DNA of 64,000 bases from an uncultured Fibrobacter sp. (GCA_946413655.1 CAMKLO010000006.1:17192-81191); one strand, 5' to 3'. Numbered from the stretch's first letter, positions 47,634-57,733 are shown. Notes: generated from the letters alone by a model not told the origin. A program made the numbers and translations.

Positions 47634-49913
47634 GAATAGATTGTAGTTGCCGATACGGATAAAGTATCTATAGTTTTTTAAATCCTTTATATCGCCAAAA
47701 GTTTCCGTATCGACAATGCGGTTCAGGCCCGCATAGACCGTAAACGAGCGGTATTTATAGCGAAGCGCCGGTTCAAAAACAAACTTGTTCGAATTGAGAG
47801 CCGCAGTCGCTTTATCTTCGAAGTCATGGAAATACGCCAGTGAAAGCCACAACCCAAAGCCATGGCGTTCCACACCGCCGTTCATACGCAATAGCGCATA
47901 GCCATGCGTCGAAAGTTCCGGATCCAGCCAGTCTTCCGACCACGGTGTTGCCGCCACATGCAGACGGTAACGGTCTTCCATCGCCACATTTTCGAAGTTC
48001 TTGGGGAACTTGAAAGAGCCGCCGTCGCGATAAGCGTCAAAGCCCATCGCCGCCCCAAAAGTCAACGAAGTACTGCGTGACGGAGACAAGGAATAACGGC
48101 CGTCTAAAGCGTATATGCCGTAAATCGGGCCTCTCTGGTGGAATCCGTAACCGATGATGTTGATGCCCACGGAAGCATTCGCCTCAAAGCCCTTCGACGC
48201 AAACCAGTCATCGTCAACGCCGTTCAAGAGAGAATAGCGGACGCTCTGCGTCACGGGATTCGTCTCGTAATTGCTACTCAGGCTCATAAATTCATCATCG
48301 TCAAAAAAATCAACTTCGGGAACGGCACTCGGAGCTAGTTCAAATTCGCGATTGCCAAACAAGAACTTGACTTCGATGGATTGCATTTTATCAAATGCGT
48401 ATCTCGCTGACAAGAACAAATCATTCCGCTTTTCAAACTTAAAATGATTTTGTTTGGAGATATTGTCTTTCTCGAAAGAATTCAAATAGCGTAGTTTCAT
48501 CAAATCATAGCCAAAACTGAATTTCCAGCGATGACTAATCAAGTTCGACAATTCCAAACGCGGACGGAATCCATAAGACGAAGTACCGTAAAATCCGGCG
48601 AGTTTCAAATAAATTTCCATCTGGTTCACGTAATTTAGCGAGACTTCGCCATAGGCGTTGGCGCCAATCACATTGGAACCGAATCCACCAACAGCCACAT
48701 CTACCGTCGGGTGAACTCCCACATCAATCAGAAGGTCGCCATCGGGCTGCATGTTGAACAAGACGGTATCATAAGGCGTTTTGGACGCTATCGCATAAGC
48801 AAAGTTCGCCGGAGCGGCAAAACCCGTATCGTTGGGATTCCAATAAGAGGCCGCCACCGAATGGAGCTCGGACGAAAGGCTATCAAACGACGGATGGAAA
48901 CTGAACCACGGTTCCGATTTTTGCTTTTTGGAATAGTCAAATGGACGTTCCAACAACAGTGCAATTTCGCGCAAGCTCTGTTCCATCGACGAGAACCCGG
49001 CCTGAATCAAGGCTTTGCGGGATGTATCACGAACAAAATGCGACCTCACAAAAACGCCTTGCGAATGGTCCAATTTCGACAAGACATTGTCCTTAAGGGT
49101 CCTTGTTTCGGCATTTCCTTCCAGTTCATAGCGGACAGGATCCGCCACAACAATTATCGGGATTTCCTGCAAGCTGCTGGATAGTGGAAGCGCCAAGTAC
49201 GGACAAAGTTCTCCAGAATTTTCGTTACCGGCCAATGGAAGCGACGAGACGATATCGGCATACGTCGGATTCTCTATAACGCTATCGCAAGTCTGAAGCG
49301 TAAACGGGATGCGGAAATCTCCACGTTGGCGATAAAGCGATTCCTCAAAGCGGAGGCGAGCAAGCGAGCGTTCAATGGACGCCGTATCGGCAACAAGCGC
49401 ATGCATGCTGCGATGGACTTTGCCAGTAGAATCCGCATAAAAAGAGAACCTTTCTCGAAGCGCCGGGACTCCCGTAATCGAAACCGGAATGTCAAACGGG
49501 TCGTGTTCCGTCTTAGCATTAATCGAATTGACACCGACAAATTCATCGACATACGGATCCAGCATCAACCGCTGAATATCGTCCAACGACACGCCAAGCG
49601 ACCAGAGCGCACCCATCCAGGCGCCCCACGATGTCGTCACAATGGAATCCACCGGAATTTTGTAGCTTTCTATTGCATACAACACGCCAAGCTGGAACCA
49701 TGGTGAGCGTTCGCCACCACCCAAGTAAAGCACCGACTTCGCCTTTTTCGCAAAAAGCGAATCCGGCTCCATCTTCATGGCGCCCAATAGCGACTCATCG
49801 ACGGAGTGAGCCGCCTGCACAGGCGACACAAGTACAGAAGCGGAAACCGCGACCGTTAAAAGAAACGCTTTTTTAAGCCAGCCGAGCGGGATTGGAAACA
49901 TACCTACCTGCAT
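47631..49913 (-). CDS. Patatin-like protein with C-terminal outer-membrane beta-barrel (PlpD-like), degenerate catalytic motifs
   Basis: VLYLGGGERSPWFQLGVLYAI...VTTSWGAWMGALWSLG; C-terminal half of alternating beta strands ending RYFIRIGNYNLF. Confidence 0.8.
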   Translation of the reverse strand: MQVGMFPIPLGWLKKAFLLTVAVSASVLVSPVQAAHSVDESLLGAMKMEPDSLFAKKAKSVLYLGGGERSPWFQLGVLYAIESYKIPVDSIVTTSWGAWMGALWSLGVSLDDIQRLMLDPYVDEFVGVNSINAKTEHDPFDIPVSITGVPALRERFSFYADSTGKVHRSMHALVADTASIERSLARLRFEESLYRQRGDFRIPFTLQTCDSVIENPTYADIVSSLPLAGNENSGELCPYLALPLSSSLQEIPIIVVADPVRYELEGNAETRTLKDNVLSKLDHSQGVFVRSHFVRDTSRKALIQAGFSSMEQSLREIALLLERPFDYSKKQKSEPWFSFHPSFDSLSSELHSVAASYWNPNDTGFAAPANFAYAIASKTPYDTVLFNMQPDGDLLIDVGVHPTVDVAVGGFGSNVIGANAYGEVSLNYVNQMEIYLKLAGFYGTSSYGFRPRLELSNLISHRWKFSFGYDLMKLRYLNSFEKDNISKQNHFKFEKRNDLFLSARYAFDKMQSIEVKFLFGNREFELAPSAVPEVDFFDDDEFMSLSSNYETNPVTQSVRYSLLNGVDDDWFASKGFEANASVGINIIGYGFHQRGPIYGIYALDGRYSLSPSRSTSLTFGAAMGFDAYRDGGSFKFPKNFENVAMEDRYRLHVAATPWSEDWLDPELSTHGYALLRMNGGVERHGFGLWLSLAYFHDFEDKATAALNSNKFVFEPALRYKYRSFTVYAGLNRIVDTETFGDIKDLKNYRYFIRIGNYNLF

Positions 49914-50880
49914 CTTCGGCAGTCACATAACCAGAGCTAACAAGTTCAGCTAGGCAATCGTCCATGAGGAGCATGCCTTCCGATGAGGATGCTGCCATAA
50001 TGGACGGGAGCTTGAAATGGTCGCCACTGCGGATATGAGCCGCCACGTTTTGCGTGTTATAAAGAATTTCCCATGCTGGAATGGCTCCAGCGCCTTCCGC
50101 TGCCGCAGGCAAGAGCCTCTGAACGACAACTGCCTTGAGCGCCGCAGCAAGCATAGTGCGTACAAGATCGCGATTTTCTGAAGACGAGGCCGAAAGGAGA
50201 GCATCGACAACGCCAACCACATTGCCCGCAGTCACGTTTATCACCACCAATGCGCCGGCTTCGGCTGCCCGCAAAACAGAAATCAACATCGATTCGTCAA
50301 AATCGCCCAGCCAGAACAAGTCCGTACCACTGCGGAGCCCCTGTTCCAACTTTTCGGACGTCGTTCCCATCGTATTGGCGAGCATAAGGCTCTCTCCAAT
50401 CTTCACGGGAAGTTCCCGCCCTGCATCCAAATTGCAGAACCGCAGAATGCTGGAAGAGCACATCGCCGAAACATACGACGTCGCCGAAACTGTTTTGCCC
50501 GAACAGGCGGGTCCCGCAAACACGACAAGTCCGGAACTGAGTCCGAGCAAATTATCCAGCGAAGCCGGAGCGCCAATCTCCGAAAAATTCGGGCACTCCG
50601 CCATCAACGGGCGGAAAATCGCCGCATTGCCCAAAGCTTCGCGGAAATATTTCACGCGCCATTTAGTATTGAGCCAAGGTCCACCGATAAACGTTCCGGA
50701 TTCGCCTTCAAGCGAACCGAGAAATTCCAGCAACGAGCCAAAAGGGAGAACCGGCGCATTGGGAATCGCGCAAACGCGGCCCGCAACGCGAACCGCCGAA
50801 GGGGCGTCTTCCGTCACAATCAAGTCGCTTGCCCCGACATTCAGGGCGTAATCCAAAAGAGATTCAATTTCTGATGCCAT
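49873..50880 (-). CDS. PilT/GspE-like ATPase paralogue
   Basis: FAGPACSGKTVSATSYVSAM Walker A; GLRSGTDLFWLGDFDESMLISVLRAAEAGALVVINVTAGN at the position of the PilT Walker B/HIS region. Confidence 0.8.
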   Translation of the reverse strand: MASEIESLLDYALNVGASDLIVTEDAPSAVRVAGRVCAIPNAPVLPFGSLLEFLGSLEGESGTFIGGPWLNTKWRVKYFREALGNAAIFRPLMAECPNFSEIGAPASLDNLLGLSSGLVVFAGPACSGKTVSATSYVSAMCSSSILRFCNLDAGRELPVKIGESLMLANTMGTTSEKLEQGLRSGTDLFWLGDFDESMLISVLRAAEAGALVVINVTAGNVVGVVDALLSASSSENRDLVRTMLAAALKAVVVQRLLPAAAEGAGAIPAWEILYNTQNVAAHIRSGDHFKLPSIMAASSSEGMLLMDDCLAELVSSGYVTAEDAGRYVSNPARLA

Positions 50881-50892
50881 GACAACCTCCCG

Positions 50893-52524
50893 CTATTTGG
50901 CCTTGCGGTAAGAAGCAAAACGCCGACTGTCGTTGGCCCGTTTCCAAGCTTCAACGCCTTCGATATAGCCTGAATCCACGCACATCTGCAAAGATTCATC
51001 CAAAGTAACACCCTGATCTTTCTGACCGGTGATTGCAGAAACTATCTGCGAAACATCGCCCTTGCGGATCATTCCCGCGATTGCGGAGGTGACCTTCATC
51101 GATTCGGTCGCAAGGACAAGCCCTTGGTTCTGCACCACAGGTATCAAGTGCTGCACGATTACGCCCTTCAACTGGTCGGCAAGCGAACAGGCAAACGCAT
51201 TGCGGTTTTTGCTCGATACCGACATAAGGAGCCTAGAAAGAAGCGCGTGGATGTTATTGCCGCTGGCGACAGCAAACACGAGCGCCCCCGCATTCGATGC
51301 CTGCATCAAAAGCGAAAGCTCATCCATTGTTTCCAAATGGTCAAAGAGGATGACATCGGCACCCGTGCGGATGGCAAGTTCAATCCCCGCCACACCGGAG
51401 CGGACATGCAGCCCGACTTCACGTTGGACAATGGAACCACGGGCATTCTGGAGCAAACGTTCTATCGGTTTTTCGACCGTTTGGATAAACACGTCGCGGT
51501 TTGCAGCAATGGTTTCAGCAAATGTGGTCATCGTCGTAGAGCGGCCACTGGACGAAGGACCGGCAATCAGCACAAGACCGCTGTTCAGTTCCACAAAGTG
51601 ATTGCAAAATTCCGGCAAATACAGATTTTCGAGCGGAATAGAATCCATCGGAATAACGCGAATGGCAATGCTCGGAATAACATCGTTCCAGGCAACCGAA
51701 ATGCGGGCACGACCAACGCCTGGGAGTGCAAATGTCTTGCTGAAATTGCGACCGACAACGATTTTGTAACCGTCCGAGAAGCCTTGCGCAACTTCGCTCA
51801 GGCGGTCCATCAAGTGCGTCTTTTCAAGACGCTTCTCAGAAGCGGCAAACATCTCACCCGACTGGCGCATGGTAATTTGGCGGTCGGCGTACAGATAAAT
51901 GTCCGTCACGTTAAACTTGCGAGCATAAGCAATGATTTTGGCAAGCGAAGTAATCGGGTGCAGCACATCGGGTGCTTCAACGGCATCGCCTTCGCCGGTA
52001 GCCACAGCAAATAGCGCAGGGAGTTCCTCGTCTGCGGATTCCTCAGTCGCAATTTCGCTTTCGATTGGGACTTGCACGTTTGCCAAGCTCGTCATTTCAA
52101 GCCCTTCGACCTTTTCGACGACAACAGACGAAGAAGACGATTCGCCATAGAGGCTGCTGTTCCCTTCAATTTGTATGGCAGGTTCCTCGTCCGGCTGAGG
52201 TGCGGGCGTCGCAGAAACGGGAGAAGGTTTCACCGCCGGTGCAGAAGGAGCACTGGCTGCAGGTGCCGCGGGTTTTGCCACGGGAGCAGGTGCTGCGGAG
52301 GACGCAGGAGTTGCAGATGCCGAAGATGACTTCGCGTTTTTCGCTTCGAGGTTTTGCACAAAGGCAAGAACCTTCTCGTACATAGACTGTTTCAGAATCC
52401 CCGCTTTAACGAGAACCTGACCAATATCCATCGAATCGGTAATTTTACCCCAATGCGCCTTAACTTGTTCCTCGGACAAAACCTTGTTATGAACGAGAAC
52501 TTTTGCAATATACTGGTTCCTCAT
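50893..52524 (-). CDS. PilT/GspE-like ATPase paralogue with GspE-N-like domain and Ala/Pro-rich linker
   Basis: N-terminal VLVHNKVLSEEQVKAHWGKI...IGQVLVKAGILKQSMYEKVLAFV; LIAGPSSSGRSTTMTTFAETIA (K to R in Walker A). Confidence 0.82.
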   Translation of the reverse strand: MRNQYIAKVLVHNKVLSEEQVKAHWGKITDSMDIGQVLVKAGILKQSMYEKVLAFVQNLEAKNAKSSSASATPASSAAPAPVAKPAAPAASAPSAPAVKPSPVSATPAPQPDEEPAIQIEGNSSLYGESSSSSVVVEKVEGLEMTSLANVQVPIESEIATEESADEELPALFAVATGEGDAVEAPDVLHPITSLAKIIAYARKFNVTDIYLYADRQITMRQSGEMFAASEKRLEKTHLMDRLSEVAQGFSDGYKIVVGRNFSKTFALPGVGRARISVAWNDVIPSIAIRVIPMDSIPLENLYLPEFCNHFVELNSGLVLIAGPSSSGRSTTMTTFAETIAANRDVFIQTVEKPIERLLQNARGSIVQREVGLHVRSGVAGIELAIRTGADVILFDHLETMDELSLLMQASNAGALVFAVASGNNIHALLSRLLMSVSSKNRNAFACSLADQLKGVIVQHLIPVVQNQGLVLATESMKVTSAIAGMIRKGDVSQIVSAITGQKDQGVTLDESLQMCVDSGYIEGVEAWKRANDSRRFASYRKAK

Positions 52525-53324
52525 AAGAAGTCCCTCCGGCTAAACCACCAGCTCGCCACAGCAAGGAACACGCCAATGTAGCCCAGTGCATAAACGGAAT
52601 TCCAGAACAGATACATGTCCGGAAGTTGAACGCCATGCACCACGTAGTTCGTCACGTTGAAACGGTAGAGGCCAGGGAACACGGCATGAATCACGACCGC
52701 CGCCTTTTCGAGAATAGCAGACGATGCGCCATGAAGTTCGCCCATGCGGCTTGCAAAGCGGACCTGTTCCAAAAGCTGGTCGCTCAGGTGCCCGGCAAAA
52801 TAGACGCCAAGCGTAAAGAGCGCCGAAAGGATGGTGCTGCTGAAACTGCTGAACAAGAGCGCAACTGCAATGACCACCGCCATTTCGCAAAATATCAAGT
52901 AAATAGCCGTCAAGAGGCTTACCGTCGGGCCAGAATTCGTCACCCACAAGATGCAATAGTAAATGCACGTGAGTAGGCTCAAGTGAACGATAACCACCGC
53001 CAAAAGCCCAAAGTACTTGCCCACGATGAACGCCACGCGGCTAATGGGTTTCGAAAGGAGCGTAAGCACCGTACGCCGCTGGATTTCTTTTTGCACAAGG
53101 CTAATGCCCACGAAAATCGAAATCAAAAGCCCCGAAAGACTCATCACCGAAAGCGTCGTCGATTTGATAACGTAGGAACGGTCGAACACCGACCATTCCC
53201 CAAGCACAATGCTAAAGAGCGTAAGCGCAATCGCCAAAAAGCCGATGTTATAAAGAATCTTGTCGCGAATGGATTCGCGGAACGTATTGAGGGCGATAAT
53301 GCCTATATGATTAAGCGTCTGCAC
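52521..53324 (-). CDS. ABC transporter permease (ABC-2 type)
   Basis: Multiple TM segments; NTFRESIRDKILYNIGFLAIAL; adjacent to ATPase. Confidence 0.88.
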   Translation of the reverse strand: MQTLNHIGIIALNTFRESIRDKILYNIGFLAIALTLFSIVLGEWSVFDRSYVIKSTTLSVMSLSGLLISIFVGISLVQKEIQRRTVLTLLSKPISRVAFIVGKYFGLLAVVIVHLSLLTCIYYCILWVTNSGPTVSLLTAIYLIFCEMAVVIAVALLFSSFSSTILSALFTLGVYFAGHLSDQLLEQVRFASRMGELHGASSAILEKAAVVIHAVFPGLYRFNVTNYVVHGVQLPDMYLFWNSVYALGYIGVFLAVASWWFSRRDFL

Positions 53325-54243
53325 GGGCGATTTCCTCCGTCAAAATATCTTCGAGACTCGGGCGCTTGTGGTCCATCTTTTCTACAGCGATTCCGTTCGA
53401 GAGGCAATAACCGAGCAGGCGGTCGCGCGCTACATCGTCTGAGCAGATAAATTCTTGCGGATGCCCCGTCAAAGAAACACCTCGAGGCAAGTCCGCTTCC
53501 AGAATCGCCTGGCGCGTACGCACGTGGTATTCGACACCGCAGGATTCCGTGATTTCATCGACAGTCCCTTCGCGTACGATTTTTCCATCGACAATCATTG
53601 CGACCTTGTGACTGATGCTTTCCACATCACTAAGCAAATGGCTCGAGTAGAAAATCGTCACGCCATCGCGGTTCAACTGCTGAATCGCTTCACGCACGTC
53701 GCGACGGCCCATCGGATCGAGGCCGCTCATCGGTTCATCGAGAATCAAAAGCTTCGGTTTTGAAAGAATCGCCTGCGCAATGCCCACGCGCTGCATCATG
53801 CCCTTGGAGTACGAACGCAAACGACGGTCAATCCAGTCCTTGTTCGCATGCAAAAGCTCCAGCGCCCAGCCAATGCGGGATTCCAGTTCAGCCCCCTTGA
53901 GGCCAACAAGCTTGCCGTAAAAGCGCAAAAGTTCGCGGCCCGAAAGGTAATCGTAAAAATATGGTTGTTCCGGCGAATAACCGATATACTCACGGCTCTT
54001 CACATTTCGCGGGCTAATCCCGTTCACGAGCACTTTGCCCGAATCAAAATTCAAAAGCCCCGTCAAGACCTTGATCGTAGTCGATTTGCCCGCCCCGTTA
54101 GGCCCGATAAAGCCATACACCTGCCCAGCCTCGACATTGAAGCTTACATCCTTGAGCGCAAGCTTCGGTTTCATCGTAAAGCCGCTGCGGTATGTTTTGT
54201 GCAAATGCTCGATTTCAATCATTAAATCACTCATACACATCAC
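53311..54243 (-). CDS. ABC transporter ATP-binding protein
   Basis: GFIGPNGAGKSTTIKVLTGLL, YSKGMMQRVGIAQAIL, LLILDEPMSGLDPMGR. Confidence 0.96.
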   Translation of the reverse strand: MMCMSDLMIEIEHLHKTYRSGFTMKPKLALKDVSFNVEAGQVYGFIGPNGAGKSTTIKVLTGLLNFDSGKVLVNGISPRNVKSREYIGYSPEQPYFYDYLSGRELLRFYGKLVGLKGAELESRIGWALELLHANKDWIDRRLRSYSKGMMQRVGIAQAILSKPKLLILDEPMSGLDPMGRRDVREAIQQLNRDGVTIFYSSHLLSDVESISHKVAMIVDGKIVREGTVDEITESCGVEYHVRTRQAILEADLPRGVSLTGHPQEFICSDDVARDRLLGYCLSNGIAVEKMDHKRPSLEDILTEEIARADA

Positions 54244-54623
54244 TTTTCGTTTGAATTTTCACCTGCGGATTCTACACCGTGACCCTCTTTATTTTCAACA
54301 GCGGTTTCGCTTTCCGTTCCTTCCGTCGCAGAGTCGTCGGAATCGTCATCACTCTCGTCGCTAGAATCGCCAAACCCTGCCGCCTTGTACGATTCTTCTA
54401 TCTCGCGACGGCGACGTTCAGCCCGTTCTTTCTTGTTGACGAAAAAGTAAATGACCGCGCCAGCAGCGTAAAGCAAGATGCCCAAATAGAAAAACGGATT
54501 GATGGACATCCCTTCAAGTCCGGGAAACAAGTTCAAGACGATTTCGTGTCCGAAAAGCATCAAAAGCACAAGCACAATGCCTAACGCCTTGAGCACCCAA
54601 GAAACAATCACCAATTTTTGCAT
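54240..54623 (-). CDS. Small membrane protein with acidic/Ser-rich C-terminus
   Basis: Two TM segments followed by DSSDESDDDSDDSATEGTESE; overlaps the ABC ATPase start by a few nt. Confidence 0.7.
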   Translation of the reverse strand: MQKLVIVSWVLKALGIVLVLLMLFGHEIVLNLFPGLEGMSINPFFYLGILLYAAGAVIYFFVNKKERAERRRREIEESYKAAGFGDSSDESDDDSDDSATEGTESETAVENKEGHGVESAGENSNEK

Positions 54624-54774
54624 CGTAAAACCTCTAAACGATGCCGTACAACTCGCACGGCATTCACATTTTGAATATATCTATTTATAAGAAAAAAAGA
54701 CGGGCGACTTATAGAATATCGCCCTTTTTCGTGCCTAAACGCCTTTTTTCGGGAAAAAGTGTCTGCGTTTTTGA

Positions 54775-55539
54775 TTATTCCATGCGCTCCAGCACAACAA
54801 GGGCGCGGTCCTGCGTGCTGTTCGGGATGGTGTAGAATTGCTTATCCAGAATCTTGTAGCCGAAATCTTCGGGATGGAACACGGCAAGTTCATCGGCGAC
54901 GCCGGGGCCCTTCATGAAATAGACGCGACCGCCGACTTTCAGCGAGTTTTGCAGACGCGGCAACGTCTTTTCCATCCATTCGAAGGCACGGCTGATGACC
55001 CCATCGACAGGGATGGTCATGCTGCGGCTCGTAACCTTGTGGCCAAACACGTCAATCCCCTTGAGGCCCATCTTTTCGATAACCATGTTGAGGAAGTTGA
55101 TGCGGTTGGGGCGCGGTTCGCACAAAGTAAGACGGATAGAAGGGTTGACCAGCTTGAGCGGGATTCCGGGGAACCCGGCACCGCTGCCGACGTCGATCAT
55201 GCGGGAGGGCCATTTGGGCACGTAGGCGTTGATAAGCGTGCAGTCGGCATAATGGCGTTCCACCATCGTCTCGAACGCATTGAGGCGCGTCAAATCCTGG
55301 TCGTCGTTGTTCGCACGGAGCAGCTGGTGGAATTCCCAAAACTGCTTGAGCGTTTCGGGCTGGAGTTCCACACCGTAATAGTGCAACAACTTGTCGAGTC
55401 CCGCCAGCGAAGGCGTCACGCGCTTCCCGTTAAAGAGCGGGAATTCCGTCCGCGGAGCTTTCATGTGCGGGATAAAGTCCTTACCAAGCGCACTAGCGCC
55501 ACGGGGTTTGGAATTTTTTGACCAGGAAGAATTTGCCAT
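54775..55539 (-). CDS. rsmG: 16S rRNA (guanine527-N7)-methyltransferase
   Basis: FWEFHQLLRANNDDQDLTRLNAFETMVERHYADCTLI, MIDVGSGAGFPGIPLKLVNP, VISRAFEWMEKTL. Confidence 0.94.
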   Translation of the reverse strand: MANSSWSKNSKPRGASALGKDFIPHMKAPRTEFPLFNGKRVTPSLAGLDKLLHYYGVELQPETLKQFWEFHQLLRANNDDQDLTRLNAFETMVERHYADCTLINAYVPKWPSRMIDVGSGAGFPGIPLKLVNPSIRLTLCEPRPNRINFLNMVIEKMGLKGIDVFGHKVTSRSMTIPVDGVISRAFEWMEKTLPRLQNSLKVGGRVYFMKGPGVADELAVFHPEDFGYKILDKQFYTIPNSTQDRALVVLERME

Positions 55540-55652
55540 GCGTAAAATTTAGAAAGTTTTATCTACCGCAAATCAAAACGAAAAAAATTTTTTTCCAATA
55601 TTCTCCGGACAAAAGCATCCTCTCGTGCGTGTATATATAGTGGAGGATACCT

Positions 55653-57068
55653 TTGAGAAAATATCTTTTATTAACCGCACTCCTATTTTTTGCCGCAATC
55701 GCACTCCCGCAATCACATGCGCAGGAATCCGAGCAAGCCGCCTTAGACGAAGCACAAGTTTTCGAATGGTGGGACGACGGCATCATCACGCCCGAAGAGG
55801 CCGACGAAATATTTTCGCGACTCGAAGAAGAGAATTACGAAGAAGCCTGCCTGCTCGCCGAAGTTTATGCCCAGGAACCTTGCGCATTGAAGAAGACAAA
55901 GCCGAAAAAGTCAAAAACACCGAAAGCACCGCGCACAGAACGATCGCGCCAAAAGCGCAAAACAGCAAAGAAAGAACAAGCAGCCCCAGGCGCACCATCC
56001 ATCGTCCCACACGGGCGCATTTCGTGGAAAGGGCAATACGATTCCGACGGACACCTGAAAAAACTCCGCAAAGAACTGCTAATCCAGTTCTACTATTTCC
56101 GTTTACATCTCGGTTCACAAGAGCTTTTGTCGTACCGTCGCGACGGATTCGAAGCACATTTCGGACAAATTTCTACGCTAGAATTCCATAGTCATTTGCC
56201 GCTCGATACACTATGGGGAGCCGCGTTTTCTTTTCCGGTAGGCAAGTTCCGGCTCGGAGCGTTTCTCGACACGTCCAAGGCGTTCCACACGCATCTCGGT
56301 TTCCAAATAGACCGTTCAAACGAACTCAGCGCCACCTTATGGAAATTCCCAGGCACAAGTGCCCTCGCCATACAGGCACACACATCGCTCGGTCAAATTT
56401 CGGCCTGGTACCAGTTCGGGCAAGATTTCCCGCTCGTCAAAATCCAAATGCAAAGCGAAAAAGCGTACCTTTCGTGGAAAACGACCGCTTACATCCACGG
56501 CGATTCCATCCCGCAAGGGCTCAACTTGAGCAAAGGCATCGCCGAAAACTGGCTATGGGCATCGCAGACGGTGACCGCCCACTGGCCCGAAGCGCTGAAC
56601 ACATCGTTCTCCGCCAAAGCGAGAATCTTAAGCCCCGTCAGCTCGGACTCCGTGAGCGCCCGTTTCAAGATGACTTTTTCTTCGGGGCCAGAACATTTGC
56701 GCCCAAGCATCAGCTTGACCTGCCTCGAAGCGAGCGAAAACTGTAACGACACCGAATGGAAAGGCGGTATCGAATCCGCATGGGAGCATGTTTCGTTCAA
56801 GTCAAGCGCCCGTTTCCGCCACAACAAGGGCCACACCAAGCCGCCCAGAATCGAAATCGGCGCCAGCTACCGCAAATCCAGCCGCACGTTCGTAAAGCTG
56901 ACACTGGCATTCCCCGAAGCGAACCCCGCCAAGTCCATTTCCATACAAAACGAGTTCCGAATTGACAACGATTTTCTCGGCTGCGACTTCATATTCGCCT
57001 TCAAAAAGACGCAAAAAACAGATTTTCATCCCAATTACGCCCATCTTGAAGCAACTCTAAAATTTTGA
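55653..57068 (+). CDS. Hypothetical secreted protein, TTG start
   Basis: Signal peptide MRKYLLLTALLFFAAIALPQSHA; GGAGG ribosome-binding site upstream; C-terminus YAHLEATLKF consistent with an OM protein. Confidence 0.78.
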   Translation: MRKYLLLTALLFFAAIALPQSHAQESEQAALDEAQVFEWWDDGIITPEEADEIFSRLEEENYEEACLLAEVYAQEPCALKKTKPKKSKTPKAPRTERSRQKRKTAKKEQAAPGAPSIVPHGRISWKGQYDSDGHLKKLRKELLIQFYYFRLHLGSQELLSYRRDGFEAHFGQISTLEFHSHLPLDTLWGAAFSFPVGKFRLGAFLDTSKAFHTHLGFQIDRSNELSATLWKFPGTSALAIQAHTSLGQISAWYQFGQDFPLVKIQMQSEKAYLSWKTTAYIHGDSIPQGLNLSKGIAENWLWASQTVTAHWPEALNTSFSAKARILSPVSSDSVSARFKMTFSSGPEHLRPSISLTCLEASENCNDTEWKGGIESAWEHVSFKSSARFRHNKGHTKPPRIEIGASYRKSSRTFVKLTLAFPEANPAKSISIQNEFRIDNDFLGCDFIFAFKKTQKTDFHPNYAHLEATLKF

Positions 57069-57191
57069 GACATTTTTTCCCAAAAAACTTTTTTTCGGTA
57101 AAATTGGATACTATTGTAACCAATATTTTCCATATTATTTGCATCTGACACCTTGTAGAAATCTATTATTAATAATACCCAAACACTCTCA

Positions 57192-57235
57192 GACTCCTTT
57201 AGGTTCCCTCCTTTGCCTGAAGGAGTCCTTTTTTA
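57192..57235 (+). terminator. Rho-independent terminator
   Basis: GACTCCTT...AAGGAGTC followed by CTTTTTTATT. Confidence 0.7.
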
Positions 57236-57649
57236 TTGCGCCCAATTTTTTATCTTAGGGGTATGTTTTATATTACAGCAATTGTCGGGGCCATCGTCTT
57301 TTTGCCCTCCATCGCACTCAACATCGCACTTGCGTGCGGAGCACCGCTTGGCATGTACGCCATGAACGGGCGTCACAGAATCGTTCCCAAAGAAGTGCGA
57401 CGGGCATTCGTGCTACCGATAATCACGCAATTCGTGGCGCTTTTCACGATTTTGAGCGCAGGGCGTGTTCTCCCGGAGACAATCCCGTTCGGAATCATAC
57501 GCATTCTCGCCTTCTTTTTTGCGGTTTACTTGACGTTTTACACGGCGACGGTTTTTTTCAGCTTGAGTTATAAAGAAAGGCATGTGATGGGACCGCTCGC
57601 AGCGGCATCGACCATCTGCTTTTGGATTGTTGCGGTAGGGACGATTTAG
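57236..57649 (+). CDS. Hypothetical membrane protein
   Basis: Four hydrophobic segments. The real start is probably the ATG at MFYITAIVG. Confidence 0.65.
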   Translation: MRPIFYLRGMFYITAIVGAIVFLPSIALNIALACGAPLGMYAMNGRHRIVPKEVRRAFVLPIITQFVALFTILSAGRVLPETIPFGIIRILAFFFAVYLTFYTATVFFSLSYKERHVMGPLAAASTICFWIVAVGTI

Positions 57650-57733
57650 ACGAAAGAACGCCGCTTAGGTTGGTTGGTTCGACAAGCTCACCAACCTTAT
57701 GCCGAACCACGCGGCTACAGACGAAAGACGAGA
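57648..57733 (+). repeat. GACGAAAGAAC hairpin repeat with a nested GTTCGACAAGCTCACCAAC element
   Basis: TAGACGAAAGAAC-GCCGC-(46 nt, containing GGTTGGTTCGACAAGCTCACCAACC)-GCGGC-TACAGACGAAAGACGAGAG. Confidence 0.8.
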
